From positions 8,904 to 72,903 of the forward strand of contig NZ_CALFLA010000009.1 of assembly GCF_937880195.1 (NCBI RefSeq): a DNA stretch of 64,000 nt. The letters are read 5' to 3'. Below are positions 51,929 through 60,699 of the stretch, one piece after another. Positions within the stretch are counted from its first letter, which is position 1; every line of letters begins with the position of its first letter. A program made the position numbers and the translations under genes. This DNA comes from an uncultured Blautia sp. GTDB taxonomy: Bacteria; Bacillota; Clostridia; Lachnospirales; Lachnospiraceae. Under the pieces are notes generated by a model. It made no database searches. It worked only from the letters and a program-made list of their open reading frames with translations, and was not told the origin of the DNA.

Positions 51929-53739
51929 AACTGATTGCTGGCGTAGACATAGGAAATTCCACAACTGAAGTATGTATCGGCAGTGTGGGAGAGGACGGAA
52001 GCTTCCGTTTCCTCTCCTCCGCTTCCCGTATTACCACCGGGACCAAGGGAACCATTCCCAATGTTCACGGAATCAAGGCGGCTCTTGAGGAGGCAATGGA
52101 TCAGATCCGGCAGCCTATGGAAGCCCTTGATCTTGTGCGCCTGAATGAGGCGGCTCCGGTAATCGGTGATACGGCAATGGAAACCATCACGGAAACCATC
52201 ATCACGGAATCTTCCATGATCGGCCACAATCCTTCCACTCCGGCAGGAGCGGGAGAAGCGGCGGGCTATCTTCTCCATTTGGAAAATATATGGAAGGGAA
52301 AACCGGGAGTGCCATATATTGTGGTGGCTGCCAATAAGTTTTCCTATGAGGAAGTTGCCGCAAGAATGAACCAGCACATTCCAGAGCTTGATATCCGGGG
52401 GCTGATCCTTCAGGCAGACGAGGCTGTTCTTGTAGAAAACCGTCTGAACAAAAAGATTCCCATTATTGATGAAGTACGCCATATCAGCCGGATTCCTGAG
52501 GATAAGCTGGCGGCAATAGAGGTTGCGCTTCCGGGAACGGGAATACGTATGCTGAGTAATCCCTATGGAATCGCTACATTATTGGGATTGGATGCGGAGG
52601 AGACAAAGGCGGTAACGCCTATTGCCAAAAGTCTGATCGGTAAGAGAAGCGCAGTGGTAATCCGTACACCCAATGGAAACATCCGTGAAAACGTGCTTCC
52701 TGCAGGCGAGATCCATTTTCATGGAGAAAGAGAAACAAGTGTAAATATTGATACAGGAGCGGACACAATTATGGATACGCTCCGAAATGCAGGAGAAATC
52801 CAGGATATTGACGGTCAGACAGATACCAATGTTGGAAATATGCTGAACCGTATCAAAAAAAGCATGACAGACGTTGCTGCAGAGGGAGATCAGGAAGCTA
52901 GGATCACAGATATTCTTGCTGTAGATACTATGGCTCCTGTTGAAATTTCAGGATCCCTTGCAGGAGAAACCTGTATGGAAAAGGCAGTAGGAATTGCCGC
53001 AATGGTAAAAACAAAGCACCTTCCCATGCAGAAGATAGCGCAGCGGCTGGAACAGGAACTTCATATCAAGGCAGTGGTTGCAGGCGTAGAAGCGGTTATG
53101 GCTTCTCTTGGCGCTCTTACCACACCGGGAACAAGACTTCCCCTTGCTATTCTTGATATGGGAGGCGGTTCTACAGATGCGGCAGTGCTGGAAGCAGACG
53201 GAAACGTCCGCACCATTCACCAGGCCGGAGCAGGAGAGCTTGTTACCATGCTGATCCAGACAGAGCTTGGACTGGGAAGCCGCACTACGGCAGAACAGAT
53301 CAAGAAATACCCTATGGGAAAGGTAGAAAGCCTTTTTCATATGAGACTGGAAAATGGTTCCATGCAGTTTTTTGAGGAATCCATTGATCCCAGATATTAT
53401 GGACATGTGGTTCTTCTGGCGCCGGGAGAGATGCTGAAGGTGGAAGAAGATATCCCCATGGAAAAGATACTGGAGGTCAGAAGAGAGGCGAAGCGCAAAG
53501 TATTTGTGCGAAACGCCATTCGTGCTCTTGAAGCAGTGGCTCCAGAACATAATTTACGAAAAATACCAAACGTGGTGCTTGTAGGCGGTTCAGCAGAAGA
53601 TTTTGAGATTCCGGAAATGCTGACAGAAGCTCTTGCGGAATACCGTATCGTCTGTGGACGGGGAAATATCCGCGGTACAGAAGGACCGAGAAATGCAGTT
53701 GCCACAGGTTTGTTAATGTCATATTTAAGCGAGAGGTAA
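51925..53739 (+). CDS. pduG: Diol dehydratase reactivase large subunit PduG
   Basis: A 604-residue DdrA/PduG ATPase that removes damaged cobalamin from inactivated PduCDE. The Hsp70/actin-like fold is shown by AGVDIGNSTTEVCIG at the N-terminus and ILDMGGGSTDAAVL in the second half. TTG start at 51925, overlapping the pduE stop, with AGGGGAA eight bases before it. Confidence 0.95.
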   Translation: MKLIAGVDIGNSTTEVCIGSVGEDGSFRFLSSASRITTGTKGTIPNVHGIKAALEEAMDQIRQPMEALDLVRLNEAAPVIGDTAMETITETIITESSMIGHNPSTPAGAGEAAGYLLHLENIWKGKPGVPYIVVAANKFSYEEVAARMNQHIPELDIRGLILQADEAVLVENRLNKKIPIIDEVRHISRIPEDKLAAIEVALPGTGIRMLSNPYGIATLLGLDAEETKAVTPIAKSLIGKRSAVVIRTPNGNIRENVLPAGEIHFHGERETSVNIDTGADTIMDTLRNAGEIQDIDGQTDTNVGNMLNRIKKSMTDVAAEGDQEARITDILAVDTMAPVEISGSLAGETCMEKAVGIAAMVKTKHLPMQKIAQRLEQELHIKAVVAGVEAVMASLGALTTPGTRLPLAILDMGGGSTDAAVLEADGNVRTIHQAGAGELVTMLIQTELGLGSRTTAEQIKKYPMGKVESLFHMRLENGSMQFFEESIDPRYYGHVVLLAPGEMLKVEEDIPMEKILEVRREAKRKVFVRNAIRALEAVAPEHNLRKIPNVVLVGGSAEDFEIPEMLTEALAEYRIVCGRGNIRGTEGPRNAVATGLLMSYLSER

Positions 53740-53743
53740 ATGT

Positions 53744-54103
53744 ATGGTTGTAAACAGACCAACAGTTATCATATATACCAGATTGCCGGATGAAGATCTT
53801 CTTCGGGAGATCTGTGCGGGAATCGAAGAGGAAGGCGTTCTTTATGAAGTACATTCCAGACAAGGAGAACTGGATGATCTGGCATTTGAAGCAGCTAAGG
53901 AATCCATGCTTGGTTCTGGAATTGGTATGGAGGGCAGAAGGATCGCCATGCAGATGGCAGGACTTCCTTTGGGAAAAAATGTATTTGAATTAATTGATCC
54001 CCATTTCTGGCAGTGCAGGAATTTAGGATCCAACAGCGCCAGGGCAGTAAAAAAAATGCCCTTTAAGGAGATTTATGGAGAAGGCAGGGAGATGTCGGTA
54101 TGA
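53744..54103 (+). CDS. pduH: Diol dehydratase reactivase small subunit PduH
   Basis: A 119-residue DdrB-like protein, with a fold related to the PduD beta subunit so that it can displace it (RPTVIIYTRLPDEDLLREICAGIEEEGVLYEVH, GSGIGMEGRRIAMQ). Four bases after pduG and overlapping pduO by four (ATGA). Confidence 0.93.
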   Translation: MVVNRPTVIIYTRLPDEDLLREICAGIEEEGVLYEVHSRQGELDDLAFEAAKESMLGSGIGMEGRRIAMQMAGLPLGKNVFELIDPHFWQCRNLGSNSARAVKKMPFKEIYGEGREMSV

Positions 54104-55143
54104 GCATTTATACAAAAGGCGGAGACAGGGGAACAACAAGTCTGGTCCGCACAAAAAATGTATCAAAATCAGATGACCGTATTCAGCTTGTAGGAACTAT
54201 TGATGAGCTTACCAGTCATCTTGGCCTTGTAAAAACTATGCTGGAAGATAAGGACGATATACGCATCCTGGAAAAGATCCAGCGCAGACTGATTACGCTT
54301 ATGGCCGGAGTGGCAGATCCATATAATAGAGATTATAAGATTCCAGAGGATGCGGCAGAGATTCTGGAGGAAGAGATCGACCGTATGGAAGGGCTTTTTC
54401 AGAGGCCGAAGGAGTTTATTCTTCCAGGACAGTGCAGACTTTCCGCAGAAACGGATATTGCACGTACAGTAGCCAGAAGAGCAGAAAGAGCTCTGGCTCA
54501 GGTAAGTGTAAAATTTGGAGCAGATAACGGGGCAAAAATTTATATGAACCGTTTGGCAGATTATCTTTATGTGCTTGCCAGATACACAGATGCAAAGTAT
54601 GAAGGAAGCGCGGATAAGACAGCGGACAGTGAAGCAGGCGGTGGAAAAGAGGAGAAAACCATGGAAGTAAATCAGAATCCTCAGACAAGCGAGGCTGTGA
54701 TCCAGGAAGTGTTAAAACGTATGGGCGTCCAGGGAAGAATTACACTGGATGGCGCTAAGCGCCTTATCGAAAAGATTGAAGAAGAAGCAAAACGCAGAGG
54801 AAAAAAAGCAGTAATAGCTGTTTGCGGACCGGACGGCAACCCTGTTGCGGTTCACGTAATGGACGGCGCGTTTCTTGTGAGCTTTGACGTGGCTACCAAA
54901 AAAGCCTATACTGCAGTGGCAGTAAAAATGTCCACAAAAGAGTTAAGCGTTCTGGCACAGCCGGGAGAGACTTTTTATGGAGTGGATAAAATGGACAATG
55001 GTAAGATCGTTATTTTTGCAGGAGGCGTACCGCTGAAAGTAGGGGACACCATTATCGGCGGACTTGGAATCAGCGGCGGAACAGGCGAGGAAGACCACAG
55101 TCTGGCAGAGTACGGGTTATCTGTACTGAATGAAGTGTTATAA
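54100..55143 (+). CDS. pduO: PduO: cobalamin adenosyltransferase fused to HbpS-like domain
   Basis: A 347-residue fusion. Residues 1-170 are the PduO-type ATP:cob(I)alamin adenosyltransferase (IYTKGGDRGTTSLV, DIARTVARRAERAL, YMNRLADYLYVLARY). After a linker, residues 187-347 start with an amphipathic helix (MEVNQNPQTSEAVIQEVLKRMG) followed by a GlcG/HbpS-like domain (KKAVIAVCGPDGNPVAVHVMDGAFLVS). The helix resembles the encapsulation peptides of PduD and the alcohol dehydrogenase, and begins at ATG 54661 with its own GAGGAG site, so a separate C-terminal product is possible. It makes the AdoCbl used by PduCDE. Confidence 0.93.
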   Translation: MSIYTKGGDRGTTSLVRTKNVSKSDDRIQLVGTIDELTSHLGLVKTMLEDKDDIRILEKIQRRLITLMAGVADPYNRDYKIPEDAAEILEEEIDRMEGLFQRPKEFILPGQCRLSAETDIARTVARRAERALAQVSVKFGADNGAKIYMNRLADYLYVLARYTDAKYEGSADKTADSEAGGGKEEKTMEVNQNPQTSEAVIQEVLKRMGVQGRITLDGAKRLIEKIEEEAKRRGKKAVIAVCGPDGNPVAVHVMDGAFLVSFDVATKKAYTAVAVKMSTKELSVLAQPGETFYGVDKMDNGKIVIFAGGVPLKVGDTIIGGLGISGGTGEEDHSLAEYGLSVLNEVL

Positions 55144-55192
55144 TAAAGAGCTTAAGCGTTGTTGTAAATGATGTGAATGAAAGAACATTGAG

Positions 55193-55235
55193 ACAAAGAT
55201 CAGGTGAATATTTGATTCCTGATCTTTGTTTTTTA
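55193..55235 (+). terminator. Terminator of the pdu operon
   Basis: Perfect 12-bp stem ACAAAGATCAGG/CCTGATCTTTGT (55193-55204 and 55218-55229), then seven T. It ends only 16 bases before the next start codon, so it also works as an attenuator for that gene. Confidence 0.92.
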
Positions 55236-55250
55236 GGAAAGGAGAAAAAA

Positions 55251-56273
55251 ATGAAAAGAAAAGCGATTGCAGTTTTATGTGCTGTAGGAATGCTTGTTCC
55301 AGGCGGGGCAATACCTGTAATGGCAGAGGAACATGTGGATGTAGAAACGCTGGAACGGGAGGCTCAGGCAGTAGAAAATGTTTCGGCTGAGGCAGAGGGG
55401 GAATTTTCCTACAAGGACTTAAAAGGTCTGACATTTGCGTTCAGCAGCGGCGTAGGCGCCTGGGGAACAATCCTGACCATTCAGGAAGACGGTTCCTTTG
55501 AAGGAAATTATCATGACGCAAATATGGGAGATATTGGCGAAGGATATCCTAATGGGTCTGTTTATATATGCGAATTTTCGGGAAAATTTACAGAACCAAA
55601 AAAAGAAGATGACTTTACTTATTCAGCAAAGATTGAATCGATTACTTATGAGCAGGAACCAGGAACTTCAGAAATTGTTGACGGTATGCAGCGCTTATAC
55701 AGTGAGCCTTATGGATTAGAAAATTCAGAAAGATTTTTGTTCTATCTGGAAGGGGCGCCTGTTGCAGAGCTGCCGGAAGGCTATAGAAGCTGGGTTGGTT
55801 ATTATGATATGACCGAGATACAGGATGCAGCACTTCCCTTTGTTGGATTATATAATGAAGCGCAGGAGGAAGGATTTTCCAGCTTCAGAGAAGAAAATAC
55901 AGAAACAACAGAGCCTGAAACAACTGGCATAGATGCAGAGCTGGAGGCGATCGAGGCTCAGGCAGCAGAAATAGAAAAAAAGGCAGACGGGGATGCAGAT
56001 CAGGCAACGATCAATATGAGCGCCGAAGAACTTTATACTCTTTGGGATAATGAGCTGAATTCTATGTGGGCAAGAATAAAGGAAATACTTCCTGAGGACA
56101 CTTTTGCAGCTCTTACAGAAGAACAGCTTGCCTGGATTGCGGATAAAGAGGCGTCGGTAGCTGCTGCGGTAGCGGAAATAGGAGGCAGCTCTATGAGTGC
56201 GTCTGTGGAATTTGGGCGAGGAGCAAGTATTACAAGAGAAAGAGTATATGAGCTGGCAGAGTATCTGAGATAA
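55251..56273 (+). CDS. Secreted protein with LprI-like C-terminal domain
   Basis: A 340-residue exported protein. Signal peptide MKRKAIAVLCAVGMLVPGGAIPVMA (cleavage after MA); no lipobox. The middle region (GLTFAFSSGVGAWGTILTIQEDGSFEGNYHD) is a beta-rich domain common in secreted clostridial proteins. The C-terminus (SAEELYTLWDNELNSMWARIKEIL...ALTEEQLAWIADKEASV) matches the LprI/DUF1311 lysozyme-inhibitor-like fold. Residues 230-275 are acidic and probably disordered. ATG 55251 follows AAAGGAG, right after the terminator stem. The role is unknown. Confidence 0.75.
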   Translation: MKRKAIAVLCAVGMLVPGGAIPVMAEEHVDVETLEREAQAVENVSAEAEGEFSYKDLKGLTFAFSSGVGAWGTILTIQEDGSFEGNYHDANMGDIGEGYPNGSVYICEFSGKFTEPKKEDDFTYSAKIESITYEQEPGTSEIVDGMQRLYSEPYGLENSERFLFYLEGAPVAELPEGYRSWVGYYDMTEIQDAALPFVGLYNEAQEEGFSSFREENTETTEPETTGIDAELEAIEAQAAEIEKKADGDADQATINMSAEELYTLWDNELNSMWARIKEILPEDTFAALTEEQLAWIADKEASVAAAVAEIGGSSMSASVEFGRGASITRERVYELAEYLR

Positions 56274-56307
56274 AAAAGCTGACGGAGTAAAATCCGTCGG
56301 CTTTTTT
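56272..56307 (+). terminator. Intrinsic terminator after the secreted protein gene
   Basis: AGCTGACGGA/TCCGTCGGCT stem (one G-U) between A and T runs; works in both directions. Confidence 0.92.
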
Positions 56308-56308
56308 A

Positions 56309-56669
56309 TAGGAACTCCTCTTTGTTATGTGAACACTCTGTTCAATTACATAATTACTTTTTGCGCTGATTAGACGGTTCTGTCGATTTTGATGCAGGAA
56401 ATGATTTAGGAATTGTATTTTACTTTGTTGTGTGATACATTACAAATAGAAAATGTATGGCAGTTATGCACAATATAGTAGCGGATAAAATACCCTACAA
56501 TGAGCATATTGCTAAAATAAAGGCAAAAACCCAGAAAGACAAAATGCTAAAGAGAAAAAGAAATTAAAAGTAAAATTTCTTGAACGGTTCGTCCATTTCT
56601 CTAAAAAATATGAAAGGAAGGTATAAAAAACGTTCTGGGAAAATGCCGGAAGCATAAAAGGGGGTTTTT
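56309..56669 (+). other. 361-base intergenic region, possible small gene remnant
   Basis: No strong promoter box pair was found. A 36-codon frame from ATG 56452 to TAA near 56565, with Lys-rich end (KTQKDKMLKRKRN), could be a decayed coding fragment; it lacks a ribosome site. Short inverted repeats occur at 56319-56336 (TGTGAAC/GTTCA) and 56582 (GAAC/GTTC). Nothing else is visible. Confidence 0.35.
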
Positions 56670-58061
56670 ATGGAAACGAAAAAACAGGAAAAGAAAGGTT
56701 TAAGCGGCGGGCTTAAAAAGTTTTATGGAGTAGGCGATATGGGATTTAACCTGATGTCCAGTATTGAAAGTTATTATTTCAGTATTTTCCTTACGAATCT
56801 GGCAAAATTCAGCCTTCCCATGGTTACTTTTATCACAACTACAGCAAGTACAGTAGACGCACTGCTTTCATGGATCTACGGAGCGATCCTGAACAGTATC
56901 AAGCCAATGAAGTGGGGACGTTATCGCTCCTGGCTGATAGCGATTCCCTGGCTGGTTCCATTTCTCTATGCGTTCCAGTTTGTAAAGATCGGAGACGGAA
57001 TGCTGTCGGCAGTGATCATTATCATTGCAGCTATTGCCAGTCATGTAGCATGGAACTTCGCTTATGTAGCTAATGTGTCTATGATCTCAGTAGCAGGAAA
57101 GACGCCTGAGGAAAGGTCGCAGCTTTCAGCTACAAGAGCAGCATGGTCAAACTTTTCAAAAGTAATCTTTTCTTATGTAGGACCTGGACTGGCTGCTGTT
57201 ATGGCAGGAATCATCGGAGAAGTCAATCAGTATGGAGGCGCAGCCTTTGCCCTTGGATGTGTAATGGCAGTTCTCTATTATGCACATTTTAAAATGTTTG
57301 ACGGATATGAGGTTGTTCAGCCGGAAAAAGGAACAGAAAAGAAAAACGCAAAAGATAAAACAGGCGGCATGGATCTGATCCGCGCCCTTCTTCAGAATCC
57401 TCCGCTGATCGCGCTTCTGATCGCGGATCTGGCAAAGTTTATGTTTAACTTTGTTCTGATGGGTGTTGCTGCATATTACTTTACTTATATTGCAGGGGAC
57501 AGCAAAATGCTGACCACCTATATTCTGATCACTAATATTTTCTGCGTAGTAGGCGCTTATTTAAGTAAGACTCTGAGCAACAAATTTACTACAAGAACCA
57601 CTACTATCGGCGTTATGGCGATCCAGGCAGTTCTTCTTCTTGTATCTTACTTTATGTACAACCGCGTTACTGTGGTAATCGTGCTTATGAGTATCGCTAT
57701 GTTTGGCTATGGTATTACTTATGCCTGTACACCGGCTCTTTATGGTGATACTATTGTATACAGTGAATGGAAGACAGGGAAAAATGCAGCCGGATGGATC
57801 AGCGGACTGCAGAACGTACCTCTGAAAGTATCTATTATGACAAGAGGAATCATCATTACCGCTTGTCTTGCTATGGGTAATTTCAGCCCTGATATTGATC
57901 CGGCAGCAGCGTCAGAAGAGCTGAAAAACGCCATCAGCATCGGTTTTATGGTAATTCCGGCAATCGCCCTGATTATTGCGGTTGCGGCTCTGGTATTTGG
58001 ATTTAAGCTTACAAAAGCAAAAGTAGACCAGTATGCGGCTGAGATAGCTTCCCGTTCATAA
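56670..58061 (+). CDS. MFS transporter, GPH (MelB-like) family
   Basis: A 463-residue, 12-TM symporter of the glycoside-pentoside-hexuronide group. N-terminal phrase GVGDMGFNLMSSIESYYFSIFLT and the loops MKWGRYRSWLI and AGKTPEERSQLSATRAAWSN are typical of MelB relatives. Its substrate is unknown, though it begins a cluster with a PucR-type regulator and a URO-D protein. Ribosome site AAGGGGG. Cotranscription with the next two genes is likely from the 28-base gap and an overlap. Confidence 0.85.
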   Translation: METKKQEKKGLSGGLKKFYGVGDMGFNLMSSIESYYFSIFLTNLAKFSLPMVTFITTTASTVDALLSWIYGAILNSIKPMKWGRYRSWLIAIPWLVPFLYAFQFVKIGDGMLSAVIIIIAAIASHVAWNFAYVANVSMISVAGKTPEERSQLSATRAAWSNFSKVIFSYVGPGLAAVMAGIIGEVNQYGGAAFALGCVMAVLYYAHFKMFDGYEVVQPEKGTEKKNAKDKTGGMDLIRALLQNPPLIALLIADLAKFMFNFVLMGVAAYYFTYIAGDSKMLTTYILITNIFCVVGAYLSKTLSNKFTTRTTTIGVMAIQAVLLLVSYFMYNRVTVVIVLMSIAMFGYGITYACTPALYGDTIVYSEWKTGKNAAGWISGLQNVPLKVSIMTRGIIITACLAMGNFSPDIDPAAASEELKNAISIGFMVIPAIALIIAVAALVFGFKLTKAKVDQYAAEIASRS

Positions 58062-58089
58062 AATTACAGAATAAGGACGGACAGATCAG

Positions 58090-59667
58090 ATGAATGATGA
58101 TATCAGGTTTCTTTTAAATCTGCAAATGGTGGCTGATGAAATGAAAGGACATTTTCCGCAGATGGAGTGGTATCCTGGCGCAGGAGAAGCCATTCTGGAA
58201 GGCGTATGTTTTTTTCAAAAAGGAAAAGCAATCAGGCCATACTGCGCTTATATTGCCAGGGGAGAATCCCTGGAAGGAGAAGCTCTCCCAAAAGAAGCCT
58301 GTTCACTGATCCTTACCGGAAATTTTCCAAAAGCCTGGGCTAATGGAAGCAACAACATCATTTGTCTTCCTGAAAATGAAGACCTTATGGGGCTTATGAA
58401 TCTCTGTCAGGAAATTTTTAGATTTCATTTTTCATGGGCGGACAGACTGAAAAATATCATGATCCAGGACGGAAGCGTAGAGGAATTATGCAGAGAAAGT
58501 AGCTCTTATTTTGGAAATCCACTGTTTGTCCATGATTCCCGTTTGAATGTTATTGCCTGTCCCATATGGAGAGAGGGAATGATCGACTGGGAAAAGGATG
58601 AAAACACAGGGCTTCTGCTTATGCCTCTGGAGGTTCTGAACGAGCTGAAAACGGACAGAGAATATCTGGACACTCTTGCAAAAACAGGCGCGGATATTTT
58701 TTCTGAGGAGCTTCGAGGACACAGAGATCTCTATGTGAATATCTGGGATTCCTATGGAGGGTATGAAGGAAGACTTGTAATCTGTGAAATAGATTCTGTA
58801 CTGAAGCAAGGACAGTTTGTGTCGGCGGAGTATCTGGCAGAGCTGATCCGGCTGACCCTTGCAAAACGGGGACGTATGGAAAATACCTACAAAAGAGCCC
58901 TGGATGTTATGCTGGTGGGGATGCTTCAGGGAAAAGAATTTTCAGATTCAGAAATTTCCAGCCGTATTGTGCAGTGCGGTTGGAAAAAAACAGATTCTTT
59001 TGTATGCGCCCGTCTGGATGTGGAAGAACAGGAGGGAAATCCAGGATCTTCGGCAGTAAGTCTTTGTAATTATGTGGAGTCCTGTGTCGCAGGCAGCAAA
59101 GCTGTTTCTATGGATCACAGGGTATGTATTATTATTGATCTGAACATGAACGATCATTACACTTCAGATCTTGCAGGAATTTTGAGAGATGGATTGTATA
59201 AGGCAGGGATCAGCAACCGTTTTCATGATCTAAAAGAACTGTGCAGCCATTATCGTCAGGCTTCTACTGCGCTGAAATACTGCAGGAAGAAGAATGATAT
59301 GAGATGGTCTTATACATTTGGGGAGATCGTTATGGATTATATTCGTGATCTCTGCTGCAGTGAGTTCAGACCAGAGGAATTGTGCAGCTATGAGCTGACA
59401 AAACTTAAGGAATATGACGCGGCCAATGGAACAGAGCTTTATCAGACGCTTGTTACTTATATTCTGAATGAAAGAAACACAGTGGCAACGTCAGCCGCTC
59501 TTTATGTAGGGCGCAGCACACTGTTTTACAGGCTTCGAAAAATAAAAGAGATCACAGGTCTTGACGCCGGACATATGGCAGGGCCTGTACAGAATCTGTA
59601 TCTGCGGCTTTCTGTTTTTCTTACGGAGGGATCGCAGAACAGTAAAAAGAAAGGAGAAAAATCATGA
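58090..59667 (+). CDS. PucR/CdaR-type transcriptional regulator
   Basis: A 525-residue regulator. The N-terminal 280 residues include a sensor region (EELCRESSSYFGNPLFVHDSRLNVIACP, GAF/PucR-like), and the C-terminus is the PucR helix-turn-helix (YILNERNTVATSAALYVGRSTLFYRLRKIKEITGLD). Such proteins are activators responding to purines, sugar acids or the like. It is probably the specific regulator of the flanking transporter and URO-D gene. Its stop overlaps the next ATG. Confidence 0.85.
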   Translation: MNDDIRFLLNLQMVADEMKGHFPQMEWYPGAGEAILEGVCFFQKGKAIRPYCAYIARGESLEGEALPKEACSLILTGNFPKAWANGSNNIICLPENEDLMGLMNLCQEIFRFHFSWADRLKNIMIQDGSVEELCRESSSYFGNPLFVHDSRLNVIACPIWREGMIDWEKDENTGLLLMPLEVLNELKTDREYLDTLAKTGADIFSEELRGHRDLYVNIWDSYGGYEGRLVICEIDSVLKQGQFVSAEYLAELIRLTLAKRGRMENTYKRALDVMLVGMLQGKEFSDSEISSRIVQCGWKKTDSFVCARLDVEEQEGNPGSSAVSLCNYVESCVAGSKAVSMDHRVCIIIDLNMNDHYTSDLAGILRDGLYKAGISNRFHDLKELCSHYRQASTALKYCRKKNDMRWSYTFGEIVMDYIRDLCCSEFRPEELCSYELTKLKEYDAANGTELYQTLVTYILNERNTVATSAALYVGRSTLFYRLRKIKEITGLDAGHMAGPVQNLYLRLSVFLTEGSQNSKKKGEKS

Positions 59668-60659
59668 CAGCAAAAGAACTTTTTTTAGAAACGATCAAAC
59701 AGGACGGAAAGCCGGAGAAACTTCTGAAACAGTATGAAGGACTTGCTTTTTATCCTCCCAACCCGGCTTCTACATATATCAGAGGAGCTCGTCAGCGGGG
59801 AATGGAACCTATGAAAGACCGTTTTGGAACAGAGATCCTCTGGCCGGCAGACCAGATTGCGGCAATGCCCCATGTAACAGAATCCAATAAAGTCATCAGC
59901 GATATCTGCGAGTGGAAAGAGCAGCTTAAAATGCCGGAGCTTCTGGAAAACTGTTCTGATCCGGCGCTTTGGGCTCCTTTTAAAGAAAAAGCCAGGGAGA
60001 TCAAAGAAAGCGGAAAGCTGTTCATGGCATTTATGCCTACCGGAGTGTTTGAGCGTCTTCATTTCCTTATGGGATTTGAGGATATGTTGATGAACTTCCT
60101 TCTGGAGCCAGAGGATATGATGGATCTTTGCAATGCCATTGGAGAATATCGTTATCAGTATATGAAGCTGATCGTAGATAATCTGGAGCCTGACGTTATG
60201 CTCAGTCATGATGACTGGGGATCCAAAAACCAGCTTTTTGTAAGTCCTGACACCTGGAGAGAATTTATTAAACCGCAGTATGCAAAAACATATGGCTATC
60301 TGAAAGAAAAAGGCGTGATCATAATGCATCATGCAGACTCCTTTATGGAGCCCATCGTAGAAGATATGGTAGAGCTTGGAATCGACGTATGGCAGGGCGT
60401 TCTTCCACAGAACGATATTCCGAAGCTTCAGAAACAGCTTGCAGGAAGAATGACGCTGATGGGCGGTATTGACGCTTCTATTGTAGACCGTGCAGATTCT
60501 ACAGAAGAAGAAATCCGGGCAGAGGTAAGAAGAGCATGCGAGCAGTATGCTCCAGGAGGACATTTCATTCCGTCTATCACTTATGGAGCGCCGGGATGCC
60601 TCTTCCCTCATGTAGACCCTGTGATTGATGATGAAATTGAAAAGTATAACAACAGATAA
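59664..60659 (+). CDS. Uroporphyrinogen decarboxylase-like protein (methyltransferase type)
   Basis: A 331-residue (beta/alpha)8 protein of the URO-D superfamily. It is not the heme enzyme: no heme genes are nearby, and the sequence resembles MtaA/CmuA-type corrinoid:CoM/THF methyltransferases (SHDDWGSKNQLFVSPDTWREFIKP, IIMHHADSF with putative zinc-ligand His, MGGIDASIVDR, PSITYGAPGCLFPHV). Such proteins move methyl groups to or from corrinoids in O-demethylation systems; no corrinoid protein gene is seen here. It overlaps the regulator gene by four bases. Confidence 0.8.
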   Translation: MTAKELFLETIKQDGKPEKLLKQYEGLAFYPPNPASTYIRGARQRGMEPMKDRFGTEILWPADQIAAMPHVTESNKVISDICEWKEQLKMPELLENCSDPALWAPFKEKAREIKESGKLFMAFMPTGVFERLHFLMGFEDMLMNFLLEPEDMMDLCNAIGEYRYQYMKLIVDNLEPDVMLSHDDWGSKNQLFVSPDTWREFIKPQYAKTYGYLKEKGVIIMHHADSFMEPIVEDMVELGIDVWQGVLPQNDIPKLQKQLAGRMTLMGGIDASIVDRADSTEEEIRAEVRRACEQYAPGGHFIPSITYGAPGCLFPHVDPVIDDEIEKYNNR

Positions 60660-60699
60660 AAAAAGGCTGGCTGTATAAAAACGGAATAGGAAGGAAAAT

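Noticed and set aside
59664..60659. Heme-synthesis uroporphyrinogen decarboxylase (hemE)
   Set aside because: No other heme genes, low resemblance at the heme-enzyme N-terminus, and an operon with a transporter and PucR regulator fits a catabolic methyltransferase-type relative better.
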